From NCBI GenBank assembly GCA_023053575.1, contig JAKZAP010000001.1, forward strand, positions 13,160,849 through 13,224,848: a stretch of DNA of 64,000 bases, written 5' to 3'. Below the pieces are notes generated by a model. The model was not told the origin of the DNA and did not search any database. It worked only from the letters and a program-made list of their open reading frames with translations. The position numbers were made by a program, and so were the translations under genes. Each line of letters begins with the position of its first letter. Positions within the stretch are counted from its first letter, which is position 1. Below, piece by piece: positions 10,280 through 21,171 of this stretch. The stretch comes from Branchinecta lynchi. Taxonomy: Eukaryota > Arthropoda > Branchiopoda > Anostraca > Branchinectidae.

Positions 10280-10954
10280 CTTATCAGAGCCAGATCAAAG
10301 AGAAACAAAAAAGGAAGACATCTCGTTTATAAAGATCAGCACCTTCATTCCACCGTTTTCACGAGATTCTGCAGTCACTTTCCAGCGGGTGAAGCGCATC
10401 GCGTAAACTGCAGAAAACATTCCGGGAGTCGTTAACTTCCCATTGTCATTACCGCAAAAACAAGTTTGAAATTTAAATTTTTAGAAACGATAGTTCCTGC
10501 TTAAATGAACATCTGAAACAAAATAGCCTCTTTTGTGGGTCACCATCAATACAAGCTATTTCAGGCATGAAAAATTCCAACATAGCAAACCAACTCAAGA
10601 AGAGAAATAAAAGGAATAAATGTATTGAGAATGTCAGCAAGGGTGAACTTATTACATGTTTATCGATAAAAATCACAAAAGTTAAATTCTCAATTATTAA
10701 ATGATTATTCATTAAGCTCAGGGAAGAAAATGAGGAACTCCGGCAAACACCTACGAGTATCAATCTCAATGTGAAGGTATTTCCCGGCATTTCACGAAGG
10801 AAAAGGTTACACAGAGAGGAATTGGTATTAGACCGAAACAGCATATTTCGAGACCCTCTTTAAAGGAGCCATGCTAATAATCTTTCCGTCAGCTACCGTT
10901 ATGCCTTTTTCTCACCAAATTCACATTTAGAGAATTTGTATGACCTCCAATCTG
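10280..10954. other. No recognisable feature
   Basis: AT-rich intronic sequence. A 123-codon minus frame (10844 to 10473) is hydrophobic with phenylalanine/leucine-rich low-complexity runs, as expected from AT-rich DNA. I do not call it a gene. Confidence 0.35.
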
Positions 10955-11280
10955 TTTTTGGGATCCCAAAACGTCAAGTGGGGGGATACCTATGACATCG
11001 CAAAAGTTGTCCGTCCGTCCGTCTGTCAGCACGATAACTATCGAAGGGAATGAGATATTTTGATGAAACGTGGTGTGAGAATTCTTTGCGTCAAGGGTAA
11101 GGTCAAGTTCGTAGATGGGCTCTGTAGCCCTTCATCTAGGGGTAAGTGTTCAAATTAAGGGGCAAACAAAAAGTTTTTAAACAGCTAATGTGATAAGACA
11201 TATTGAGCACGATAGTTAAAACCATTTTCTTGTCGGATAAGTAGTTCATCCCGAATCCGGAAAAATTACGTCAAAAGACC
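10955..11280 (+). mobile_element. GGATCC-ended minisatellite element, copy 2 (3' truncated)
   Basis: The head TTTTTGGGATCCCAAAACG at 10955 is followed by GGGATACCTATGACATCGC, the GTCCGTCCGTCC run and one internal unit. It then stops at about 11280 without the tail. Confidence 0.85.
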
Positions 11281-11350
11281 CACGAGTTTTGCCTCGAAAG
11301 CCACATATAAGTAATGACAAGAATATGAGACTGACCGCACATTTTTGAAA

Positions 11351-11380
11351 ATCCCGCTTCAGTAGTCGATGAAGCGGGAT
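11351..11380. repeat. Perfect 11-bp hairpin
   Basis: ATCCCGCTTCA and TGAAGCGGGAT flank an 8-nt loop. Its role is unknown. Confidence 0.8.
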
Positions 11381-13084
11381 GTTCACTACAGTCGCGAGAC
11401 CGACCATACCATACGTCATCACCTTGGTTTACAAGGAAATGCTTTTAGAGTGTAAACAAGCGTGTTAAGCCTTGCAAGCTATATCTACTCAATCGTTTAT
11501 TTCGGGATTTATTCGGGAGTGTGTGCCCCGCTTGTAACACAAGCAATGCGGCACATATAGCTTCTTATTGCAAATCAGTCGATATCTTTCGCATATGCTT
11601 TCTTGCCACCAGGATACCTTGACGATGAGTTAAACAATCCTCGTCCGTGACTGACCTATGCTTTGAATTCACTAGCATCTCAAGGAAGAAGATGACGAGC
11701 TTTGTCTGCTCGGGTTGCTGTTCTGCGTTTTCATCATGTGATCAGAGACTTTCCAAGATGGGTTCAAAGTTCACAAATTCCATAGTTCTCATTGAGTTAC
11801 TATGGCCTGCCATCCGGATTTCCGGTTTCGTCTGTGATTTTTCGGGTCCAATTCTCCGGGAACCAAGCGCAAAGGTGGTACTTGCATATACAGTCCGATT
11901 TTTGCACCTGGACGAGAATTTCCTGTCACTCCGAAATTTTTACGCATCGCACGCAAGTTTCCTCATCGTGACGTGACGGTGTCACAGCTGCGCTGACTCG
12001 GGATTTGAGTCATTGAGTTTGAGTCGTTACGGACACGTTTACTCCTTCTTCCTGAGAATCACTGGCGTGTTTTGGACATATTGGACTGTGTGTACGTAGC
12101 TTAAGACTTTCGTTACTCAAAGTCAGTCTGGATTCGAGGGAACTGAAAAATCTGAACAAACAAACAATAAATACTGGTAAGGTGCGAAAATATTACGTCG
12201 CTCGATAAAGAAATACGCACATGTGAAACGAGCAGAAACTCCACACCGTGTCCATCAAAGAAAGTACGATCAAAAACCAAACCAGGACATCTCATTGACC
12301 GCCGTAGTTATTGTTTCAATAGGGTTTTCAAACAATAGTATTTACTCAGACAATTAACCAAGACTCGGAACGAAATTGACTTAAGTAGGTCGCAGCGAGA
12401 GCTGGCTGACAATAAATCAGTCAGCCGACGACAATGGTGTCAGCTATCACCCATACAGATCTTTTTTTGTGTGGGTGCAAGAAACTTCCAGAATCAGGGT
12501 CTACTGATTTTTTTCTTTACAATTTTAAGACTCCCAAGCAACTAACTTTCCCCTGGTTTACGCAGACTGGTCAATTTCTTGCCTTTTTATGTCAGCCCAA
12601 AATACGAAAAATCGCTAAGAAAAGATAGCGTCGAAATGCAAACGTATGTGGAGGGATCTGTGTTTTGCTGCAAAACCCACGAATACAGCATTTTAATCCA
12701 GAACCCATCGGGTTGAGAACAAATACTCTTTGCACTGTGCTCTGTTATAGTCCGCTCGCGCATGAGTTAAATCGGTCCTTTAACACAACTAGGGCTTGTG
12801 CGTTCCATCCGCACGAAAGTAAAATGGCTAGTTCTGTTCTGATTGGGATTTGATCTTAAGTTATGTATTTTTTTTTTATAAATCAAAACTCGACATATTC
12901 TATATAATATAGGGTATCATAAATAGTAAAGTTGATGTGGCCTTGAATTCTTTGCCAGTTGGACTACGCCAAACACAAACGCAAAACAGACTTGAACCCC
13001 ATTATTGCGCTGCTTAGATTTTCCACACCCAAGGTTTGTGTTGCATTAGTTCAGTGTGAAAAGCTTAAAGGACTTGTCGTAGCT
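11381..13084. other. Intronic sequence with one dispersed repeat
   Basis: The R1 repeat lies at 12011-12078 in reverse. A short GGCTGAC/GTCAGCC inverted pair is at 12401-12426. The open frames of 60-110 codons have no family match. I see no exon. Confidence 0.4.
12011..12078 (-). repeat. Dispersed repeat R1, reverse copy
   Basis: This is the reverse complement of 181-248 with few differences, including TACTCCTTCTTCCTGAGAAT. Confidence 0.85.
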
Positions 13085-13440
13085 ATACTACTAACGAATA
13101 CTACTTCCGTAAGCGCTCCATAAATTCTAGAACTCAGGGAGTTTCATACGGTACAGTTTACCCCCCTCTCCCCTAAAGACACAGCATTCATCTTTACAGT
13201 TTCCATTTTTCGCTACTTCCATGTGTATCATGCTCCCGAATATCGTTTGCGAGAAGCCCATCCGTCAGAATTTTTTTTTCCTTTTTTTCGTGTTTTGTTG
13301 GACAAATGCGTAAAAGAGCCAAAGCAATGGCAAATTTGCCAAACGCTGTGCCTAGTTTTAAAGTATTCAACTATTTTTAAATGTTTGAATATAAACAGAA
13401 AGTATTGCGAGGGGTCCTTTACTTCAACGTGAAACCAGCA
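13085..13440 (+). repeat. Dispersed repeat R2, copy 1
   Basis: It is collinear with 37757-38135. Shared blocks are CTACTTCCGTAA, CGTACGGTACA or close, GCCTAGTTTTAAAGT, and GCGAGGG-TCCTTTA near the end. The ends are not defined. Confidence 0.75.
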
Positions 13441-13478
13441 ATGCATGCGGTCTGTGAGAACCTATCATAGTAACAGAA

Positions 13479-16400
13479 AATAATAAATAAATAAAATAAA
13501 CTCTTTATTTCCATAATAGCACGTGGCTAGCGGCGGACGTCATACGTTACAAAAATAAAACGATTTATACTATATACAATTAATTAACATTTCAGACGTC
13601 TAACGTTTTTCCCATCGATTCGTCATTGAAGTGGCCCACGAAGTAAGGGACGAAGGACGATAGGTATCTCTTTGAAGATTTTCGAGGCGGGGGACAGAGG
13701 AGTTGGCATCTTGAAGTGAGGATTCCTCGACGAGTCCTCGGCCCACTGCTGCGTGCCTCTTGAAAATCAGGCAGGATTTTACGGTGAGCCTCGGACTGCA
13801 GGCATTGTTTCCCGAAGCGCATGGTGAGGTCGTGACGCCTTTCAGCCAGCCTTTGCAGCCTCAGTTTTTGCAGGCTGTCATCATAGGACATGTAATTAGC
13901 CCCAAGCATAATTTTACATGCCCGTTTCTGGACATTTTCAAGTTTTTCGGTTTGCACAGCAGTTAGTCCTGGATGCCAAGCTGGACAGGCGTATTCGGTC
14001 TGGGACCGGACGTACATGCAGTATAGCCCACGCATAATTGAGACGTTGATGTTGAATCGGGTAAGGCATGCAAACGATTTCAGACATAGGGCAGCCTTTT
14101 GGAGAATGGATTCAACATGCGGATCCCATTTAAGGTTGCTTTTGAAAATCACCCCCAAAATTTTTATTTGATCCTTGATGTCTAGTCCAATTTCGTCTTG
14201 CGGGGGGATCGCAGATTTTAAGAAGCTAACTTGTAACACATGGCTCTTTGTTTCACTAACAGTAAGCATGACATCTTGAAGGTCGTGTTTTAGCTTGGAA
14301 AATATAGATGAGATGGTGATTTGCTCTGCGACCCTAGTTGAGGTTCGGAATGAAATGCTCGACAGGTCGTCGGCGAACTTGTAGCGACTCTGTGATTCTG
14401 CTAGGACGGAGTTGAACACGATCAGGAAAAGTAGCGGTCCTAATTTTGTCCCTTGAGGGGCTCCACACCAAATTTCAGCAAATTCAGATACTTCTTTGTC
14501 TCCGAGCGCGACACACTGCCTCCGTTTGTGCAAGAAACTGGCTACCATACGCAAAAGAAACTGCCGAGCGCCCATTTTTTTCGCTCGGTTGATGGCTACT
14601 CGGTGATTAAGGCTGTCGAAAGCCTTTACGATGTCACTGATTAGCACTTCTGCGTATGCCTCATCTTTCTCGAGATGTCTCATCAGATCATCAATGAGGC
14701 TTACGAGATAGTGGGTGGTGTTGTGTTCGGGCCGGAACCCAAATTGCCGGGGATCTAAATTTGCTTCGATGTCTTCGAATAGATATTCATAAATGAAACC
14801 TTCAAACACCTTAGAAAGACACGGTGTTTTTGAGATAGGGCGCAGGTCGTTCGGCGAAAGCGGTTTTTTTACTTTGGGAATAGGAGTGATATAGGCTGAC
14901 TTGAAGCAGTCAGGAAATGTACCATCGATGAGACATTGGTTGAAACAGGCTGCCAGAATGGGACCAAGTTCCTCGGAGCACGTAGCTATCAGCTCGATAG
15001 GAATTTCTAGGGGGTAGTTACTCTTCCTGGTGTCTAGTCGTTTGAGCTTCTCGCATACTGCTTCTGGGTGAATGATCGGGATTTCTTCGACGGGTCCATT
15101 TTCAGGTAGCTCGGCTAGAGGTGGGTGCGTGCGACAGATATTTGCGAAGTGCGAGTTGATCTGGTTAGCACTTACGGGTTCACCATCAACTCCATAAATA
15201 GTTGTCTGTTTTCTATTTTGTCCCATAATCTCCTGAACTTTTTGGTGGAATCTAGAAGGATTAGATTTCCATAGCTTGTTCACTACTTGAGCACCAAATT
15301 CCTTTTTTGATTTCTTTACTTTAAGGCAAATCACATTGCGCATTTTCTTAGCCTCCTCACGATATCCCGACTTATAGAGCTCATTTCTCGTTTTTATGAG
15401 GTTCTTCATCTCTTTGGTAACCCATGGCTTACTTTGTGACTTAACCAGTATTGTCTTTTCAGGAAATACTTCTTGGTACTCATGGAAAAGCTGCGCGGCG
15501 ACTTCTTGCATCATGTCGTTGCCACTCTTTATAGCAAGAACCGTCGACCAATTTTTCCTAGTGAGCCACTCGCGGTAAATCTGGATCTGTTCTTGTGTAC
15601 GCGGGCGATACTTCACTACTGATTTCGATCTGTTGGGGGGTTTTCTGTTGGGCTCCCATATTACAGTAAGATGATCACTCATGCCGATAGCCGGGAGTGT
15701 GTAGGGGGGGCTGTAGAATTCTTCAGTGTTTGTAAATATGAGGTCTAGTGCTTTATTTTCGCGTGTTGGGACTTTGACAACTTGCGTCAATGAAAGCGAA
15801 CTAGACAGCCAATTGGTCTTCAAGTCATTAAAATCGCCCATGATTTGAATTCCGGCGTAAGGAAATTCCGATCTGATGTAGTCTACAGAATGCTGTAAGT
15901 AAAGTACAAGTTCCTTCCGGAAAGATGCTCGTGGCGGGTAATAAACTACACCAAAGATAATGGACGATACTTCTTTCGGTAGGTATCGTGGTCTTGTCCA
16001 GAGCCAAAGAACTTCATGCTCAGGTTTTCTGGGGACAGGTATACTTAGAGCTCGGCTAGGAATCGTCGAATTACATAGAAAACCGACTCCGCCTCCATGG
16101 CTTACGATGTATCCGTCCTTATCCAATCTTGGGAGTAGATACACATCATACCCAGAGACGACTGTGCATGTGTCGGACGCGGACCACGTTTCACACAAGC
16201 ATGCAACGTCGACATGGTTTTGCGTGAGGGTGATTTCCAGCTCCTCAATTTTATTACCAAGGGATCGAACGTTTGCAAGGAGAATTTTTGGAAATGAGTA
16301 CTTCTGTCTGTCCTGGACACACTTCTTTTGTTTACTAGGTAAAGCTGGGTTTATTTGGACATCTGTCTCGGCCGAGTGGTATGTATGGTTGGAGTCGTAT

Positions 16401-16731
16401 CTTCTTGTTGTAGATTGCTGGGGGTTTACTGTCTGTGGTGGGTGAAGGGTAGTTAGGCCGTACCTGGGAGTAGACAAATCGAGACGGATACATCTTCTCT
16501 TTCTTTTTAGTGACCACGGTCTGGCGTGCAAGTTGCAAAAGTATCCTGACGATATAACTGAAAAGATTGGGAACAACAGAACAAACGAAACCGGGAAAAA
16601 TAGCTCATAATAAAATTCATCCTTTCCTATTTCAAGCCGCACTGACACGGAAAATGAAGCCGATGTTCCCGAGGTTATCGAGCGGAAACAGGCCTTAACA
16701 TTTCTCGTTACGACGAAACGAGGAAATTCTT
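13479..16731 (-). mobile_element. Non-LTR retrotransposon (CR1/L2-like LINE), near-complete ORF2
   Basis: The element is in sense orientation with the host gene, in the intron between exons E and F. The open frame runs from 16731 to 13592. The short 3' UTR has AATAAA near 13507 and ends in a TTTATTTATT-type tail at 13479-13504, as CR1/L2-type elements do. No ORF1 is recognised upstream, and the 5' boundary is uncertain. Confidence 0.9.
13592..16648 (-). CDS. LINE ORF2: apurinic endonuclease + reverse transcriptase, 1018 codons
   Basis: The protein nicks target DNA and copies its RNA into the nick. The N-terminal hydrophobic stretch (about residues 15-35) is followed by the endonuclease. That domain has LLANVRSL near 123, CETW near 151, MGDFND near 270 and SDHLTVIW near 324, so the expected Asn, Glu, Asp and His residues are present. 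The reverse transcriptase has RPISKTPCLSKVFE, domain A DIVKAFDSLNH (about 676), domain B GAPQGTKLGPLLFL (about 731) and domain C KFADDL (about 759, FADD in place of YADD). The C-terminal part ends SFVPYFVGHFN, as in related elements. There is no stop or frameshift over 3 kb. Oddly, codon 1 is GTG. The frame stays open to about 16731 without an ATG, and the first in-frame ATG is in MGDF. The start may be mutated or translation may depend on upstream sequence. I place it in the CR1/L2 group by motif style only. Confidence 0.95.
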   Translation of the reverse strand: MSVRLEIGKDEFYYELFFPVSFVLLFPIFSVISSGYFCNLHARPWSLKRKRRCIRLDLSTPRYGLTTLHPPQTVNPQQSTTRRYDSNHTYHSAETDVQINPALPSKQKKCVQDRQKYSFPKILLANVRSLGNKIEELEITLTQNHVDVACLCETWSASDTCTVVSGYDVYLLPRLDKDGYIVSHGGGVGFLCNSTIPSRALSIPVPRKPEHEVLWLWTRPRYLPKEVSSIIFGVVYYPPRASFRKELVLYLQHSVDYIRSEFPYAGIQIMGDFNDLKTNWLSSSLSLTQVVKVPTRENKALDLIFTNTEEFYSPPYTLPAIGMSDHLTVIWEPNRKPPNRSKSVVKYRPRTQEQIQIYREWLTRKNWSTVLAIKSGNDMMQEVAAQLFHEYQEVFPEKTILVKSQSKPWVTKEMKNLIKTRNELYKSGYREEAKKMRNVICLKVKKSKKEFGAQVVNKLWKSNPSRFHQKVQEIMGQNRKQTTIYGVDGEPVSANQINSHFANICRTHPPLAELPENGPVEEIPIIHPEAVCEKLKRLDTRKSNYPLEIPIELIATCSEELGPILAACFNQCLIDGTFPDCFKSAYITPIPKVKKPLSPNDLRPISKTPCLSKVFEGFIYEYLFEDIEANLDPRQFGFRPEHNTTHYLVSLIDDLMRHLEKDEAYAEVLISDIVKAFDSLNHRVAINRAKKMGARQFLLRMVASFLHKRRQCVALGDKEVSEFAEIWCGAPQGTKLGPLLFLIVFNSVLAESQSRYKFADDLSSISFRTSTRVAEQITISSIFSKLKHDLQDVMLTVSETKSHVLQVSFLKSAIPPQDEIGLDIKDQIKILGVIFKSNLKWDPHVESILQKAALCLKSFACLTRFNINVSIMRGLYCMYVRSQTEYACPAWHPGLTAVQTEKLENVQKRACKIMLGANYMSYDDSLQKLRLQRLAERRHDLTMRFGKQCLQSEAHRKILPDFQEARSSGPRTRRGILTSRCQLLCPPPRKSSKRYLSSFVPYFVGHFNDESMGKTLDV

Positions 16732-17620
16732 ATACCCAGAAGATACATTCATCGCCTTCCTTTGATACGGAAGCAAAAGAGTTTCCTTACTATTTTCAAT
16801 CCGGAAAGTGAGCAAGTGGACAGCAAAATTGGCTTCAGTCTAGCAATAGACGACGCCTCGCAACAAGAAAGGTGCATCCAAGTTTGGCAATCTTTGCACT
16901 AAAACAACGACGTTATTTTAACGACGCCATCATTTAATTTGTATTATCTTTTTATTTCTATTACGGATGAGGGATAAAGCCCTACCAACAATCTGTGAAG
17001 GGTTGGCAGAAACGGAACAAGGCTCGATAAACGAGCGTTTACAACCAGGACCGATGAGGGAGAAAGCTCCAGACCAGCGAGGCGAGTGCGAGGCATCTGA
17101 CAGTGGTTTGAAACCCGACAACACGTCACTACGAAGTCAAGTGCAGAAGGCCCAGTTTAGAAGATTTTTCGAACAAGAGGCCCGACTGAAAGTCTTAGCC
17201 CCTGAAAGTTACTTCTCAAACGATTTTTCTGTCCAGAACTAGCAACATCTATAGACCCGACAGAAAGTCTTATCCACCTGAAAGTTTTGACCAAAATTAA
17301 CCTCCTAACCAGACCTAGCAAAATCTACCAGAGATTGGGACTCGAGAAGAAAGGTATTTTAAGGAAATACTTCTATTCTAACTGCCTCCACGTGGCCACA
17401 TGGCTGTGTCACCGTTACAAACAGACTCCCCAATAGCCTTACTAATGAGAATCTAGTTTTGATCGGTTCTCCTTTGAGCTTTCCCAAGTTTCCAGTCCAG
17501 CTTGAAATCCAGCTCGACAAGTCAAACAAAGATTCTGCCGAGCCCCACTCAGAATTTCCCTATCGTATTTACAGGGCGATGACGTTCCCGAGGTAACATC
17601 AACAAACTGTATTTACTCAC
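16732..17620. other. Unassigned; one open segment and a direct repeat
   Basis: A 91-codon forward frame (16967-17242) reads LKPDNTSLRSQVQKAQFRRF near its end and looks more protein-like than most here, but I recognise no family. A direct repeat (CCCGAC-GAAAGTCTTA-CC-CCTGAAAGTT) occurs at 17180 and 17259. It may be LINE 5' sequence or another repeat. Confidence 0.3.
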
Positions 17621-17776
17621 CATTACTCGGCACATTGCTTTCCTCACGCTTAACGTCATATTGCTGAAAGCTTTTAGCTGCTGGGTAAACTCTAGGAGTA
17701 TTTCCACATCGTGGTCGGTTCGGTCAGCAGGGTCCTTTTCCAGGCATGCCTGTATGCTGTCCCGAACTACCAAGCT
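17621..17776 (-). CDS. RAPGEF2: RAPGEF2/6-like gene, exon E: pre-cNMP helical segment
   Basis: This 156-nt exon (52 codons) encodes [20 protein letters not shown], then DVEILLEF and [17 protein letters not shown]. In PDZ-GEF proteins this segment leads into the second cyclic-nucleotide-binding-like domain; vertebrate RAPGEF2 has a closely similar CLEKDP-DRTDDD and AFANMTMSVRRELC-VM. The acceptor is TTTTTTTCTGCAG ending at 17777 and the donor is GTGAGT at 17615-17620. Both boundaries are phase 0. The neighbouring introns are about 18.9 kb (upstream) and 9.9 kb (downstream, holding the 3-kb LINE). The open frame runs on past the acceptor into intron, so the exon is shorter than the frame. Confidence 0.96.
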
Positions 17777-18040
17777 CTGCAGAAAAAAAAATCGAATTAA
17801 AATTGAAACCCAACGCCCAAGAGAAAGCACGAAGAGAATTATCATCTTGGATTCTAATCCTCCGCTAACCCCGGTCAATGTAGAGGACTGAAAAGAGATT
17901 ACCTGAGTGACAGTAACTAGTCCACTACAATAAACATAAATAAAAGCATAGGGAGAATGAGAGCGTATGAATTTCTCTGACATGATTGCATCATTCGCGC
18001 GTAGCATAGGTGGTTAATCTTAGTTAGTGTTTATGTTTTG
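17777..18040. other. Intron sequence next to exon E
   Basis: It contains the polypyrimidine tract of the exon E acceptor on the minus strand. I see nothing else. Confidence 0.5.
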
Positions 18041-18198
18041 TACAGTACGCCTAGAGGTATGCTTATTTGAACGTTTGTTGACTTTGAAGTTTGACATTTC
18101 CGTGCACTTGCTGTGACTAAAGTCAACGATCACTTGGCTAAAACATCACTGTTTACATGTAAGTATCTATTCAAATAAGCATACCCTGCTCTACTGTA
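18041..18198. mobile_element. Tc1/mariner-like MITE with TA target duplication
   Basis: The ends read TA-CAGTACGCC and CTCTACTG-TA. Inverted repeats of about 28 bp both contain GTATGCTTATTTGAA. Starting CAGT with a TA duplication is typical of Tc1/mariner derivatives. It is 154 bp and non-coding. Confidence 0.85.
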
Positions 18199-18199
18199 T

Positions 18200-19795
18200 A
18201 ATGAGGTACCGATGTAGAAGGATTTTAGTGCAGACCAGTTTTTTCAACTCAAGCTTCCCCTGAGATTTACGGTACGGGGAGGTTTAGATGGGTGTCTGAT
18301 TCACCCGGTTGACTGAAAACAAGGATATACGAAAAAGAAAAGAAAGATCTTGTTGGAATGAGGGGGGTCTAAGATCATTTTTGCCTTCGTTGATTGGTTA
18401 TTATAAGTTGCTCACTTAATTGTTTCAAGTTTAAATTAAAAAGCAATTTTCAACAAAAGCCTGCGTTTCCACGTGTTACAGACGCCAAACTCTCCAAAGT
18501 GAAGGAAGTCCTCTAAAGGGAATAGGAAAGTGATGATAAGATATGACCTTTTTATATGTGTTATTGTTCGGCTATTACTTACATTTATAGTTGCTCAATA
18601 TTTTGGAGGGACAAGCACATAGAGGCACCACAAATTCGAAAGAATAAGCTCATTCGATGAAATCACCGATATATGGCGGTCGTGGATCGCCGATAAACGC
18701 ACTAACGCACTCATCGGGTTTTCAGGCCTATTTAGTGAAGGCTGTCGGATTTTCGGTTCGGTTAACTTTAAACTGTTTTAATCGGAGTACAACAAGTACA
18801 TCAGGAGTACAGCCAGAGTACACAAGGAGTTCTTCCATTAGTGTACGAGAGTACAGTGGCTGCGAGGCCCTGCTTCCTAGTCTCTGCCAACAACACCTCC
18901 CCCGTCAAAAACATAAGTATTCATCGTGAACAAATGAACCTTGTCTGTTCACCTCAACTATCCGTCTCAAATAGAGCAAAAGAACACTGATGACATTGAT
19001 AAATTTGGATTTTACGATGATAGTTTCCAGAAAAATAATAGCGATAACTATCTATACATCTACCGCTCAAACCATCGACAGAAATTGCCCATTTACCATT
19101 ATATCACATAGCCAAGACGTTAGCGGTGCCGTCAACGCCAACGGACAACGTTTATCTAGTTTTGGGCACACCGAAGAACAAGTCCCCAGCTTCGCAAGCG
19201 CTGACGAGTGTCGAAGCAAAGTTGGCGAATAAATTTTTGTAACATCCTCGTAGAAAAAAATTGCGTCACGCCATTTGAAAGCGATGTCAAATTGTCTCCG
19301 CGTAACCTAGCAAACAATTTCCGCATTCTTTGGTAGCATTTAAATTAACTACAGGTTAGCTAGCTATGAATTTCACAGAGATAAAAGTTGGGTAGGTAGG
19401 TGGCTAGGTTCCGTTAATTGTTTCCTTCTTTTAAACACTCACGAGTTACATAAATACTAAATACTACAACTATTAAATTTACACTGACATTTTATTCAGC
19501 ATGTTAACGAACAAGTGCGCAAGCGCTCAGACGTGGAGTGTAAAAGTAAAATATTGATCACATCTTATATACAGACAGCTTTAGAACCAAGACATTTCTC
19601 ATCCCCAATAACCAAACAACGACTGAAATAACCTAATCTGTAATCATCCCACTTTAAAATTTTAAATGTAAACTAACCGCCAGTATAAACCCAAAGAAAT
19701 GTTAAACATCTTGCACTAGCATTAGTTCGAATCGAACACTGAATGGTCAGAATGGTCTGCGAGCCAGTCCCACCCTTTAAACCTATTTTCCATTA
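18200..19795. other. No recognisable feature
   Basis: Intronic sequence with scattered short AGTACA repeats (18785-18860) and TAGGTAGG microsatellite-like bits (19390). The open frames of 80-90 codons have no family signal. Confidence 0.4.
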
Positions 19796-21095
19796 GCAAG
19801 GTAATATAATAGAATAGAATATAATTTACCAAAAAAGCCCGAGGGCCATGGCAACAAAAATTCTAAGAAACGCACTCACTTACATAGATAACACGCAGCT
19901 CCTATTCTAAAAATCTCCTTCTATGCTCCATCGCAAGCCTCAAGAAACGTCCAAGTATTTTTACAGTAACAAAACACTCATCCTTCATCATCCTTACCAT
20001 CCATTCTTCATTAAACACTCTCTCACCAAATACCTCCTTTCTCCATTCATTCAATTCCACACAATCACACATCAAATGTACTACGCTTTCGTCCTCATAA
20101 CCACACATAGGACAGAAGTAAGGACCAATTCTCTCGTTTACTTTACCAATATATTTTCTCCTTGCCCAAGTGGTAAACTATCAGCCCTCATCTCAATAAT
20201 ATGCTTAATATCCTCCTTACTTAACCCTGCTTTAAACATAATTCCCTCGCCCCAAGTCTCTTTGGCCGCCTCGAAGAAACGCAGGGACACTGGAATGCCC
20301 TTCTGAAATTGCCAAGTTTGGATCTCTTGGTCTTTTAACCTGATACTCACCATTTTTCCTAATTCTCCAACCTCCATATCTGTCCCTAGCCCCCCATTCC
20401 AATACTCATCCATACCACAATCCTGCAAAATTTGTCTGATTAACCGCGGCCACGCTTTTGGTGAATCATCCTTCAGAGCCTCCAGGTACGCTGATTTTAG
20501 TAATCTTATTCTTGGCATTTGTATCACTCTCTCCCAAAATCTTATCATATTTACTAGCCTAGCATTTCTTAAAGAGAATAAACCTAATTCCCCTCTCACT
20601 ACTAAACTTGTCGTATACTTACTTAGTCCTAACCATCTCTTAAAATAACCTAACTGAATTGTCTCTATTTTTTCCCCTTTCTCATGTCCCCACACCTCAG
20701 ACCCGTAATGCATAACTGAAGCTACCTTACTTCTAAATATCTCCTTTTGAATTTTAATATTCTTAATTTCTCTCAAATGACTTCTTAAAATTAAATTTGA
20801 ACACTGTCTACCTTTTTCAATACTTTTCTCTAAATGACTTCCAAATATTTTTCCTTTCGTCTTGAACCTAATTCCTAGATACACCCATTCTTCTTTAACT
20901 TCTATATTTCTACCTTTATATGAAAACTTATCCTCTAATTTAATTTTTCCTCCTTTTCTAAACACCAGAACGACCGTCTTACTTACATTTAACTCTAGTT
21001 TTCTTTCTCCTAAATACGTCTCTAACAAATCTAATAACTTCTGTAACTTATCTCTAGTACCAAGTGCAATAAACCAAATCGTAGCAGCCTAATTC
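19796..21095 (-). pseudogene. LINE relic: reverse transcriptase C-terminal half, zinc-knuckle and tail
   Basis: The minus strand from 21095 begins in a decayed YADD region followed by LGTRDKLQKLLDLLETYLG. It continues with LELNVSKTVVLVFRKGG, VYLGIRFKTKG, VMHYGSEVWG and MPRIRLLKSAYLEAL to about 20165. A single frameshift there is followed by RKYIGKVNERIGPYFCPMCGYEDE and HLMCDC (C-x2-C-x8-H-x4-C). Apart from the shift it is open, so it is not very old. The 3' UTR contains GGCCCTCGGGCTTTTTTGG and a TATTCTATTCTAT tail at about 19800. It is 5' truncated. The piece at 46245-46670 is a decayed relative. Confidence 0.92.
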
Positions 21096-21171
21096 ACCCT
21101 TTGTCACAATTCATTAAGAACGGCATATCATCGATCATATGACAAAACAGTCGAGTTTCCAACTGTTCATT

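Noticed and set aside
10473..10844. 123-codon minus-strand membrane protein
   Set aside because: Phe/Leu/Ser-rich run typical of AT-rich noncoding DNA, with no homologue recognised and no clear start context.
17549..18007. Whole 152-codon frame as a protein
   Set aside because: Only 17621-17776 is the exon; both sides show canonical splice sites and intron-like composition.
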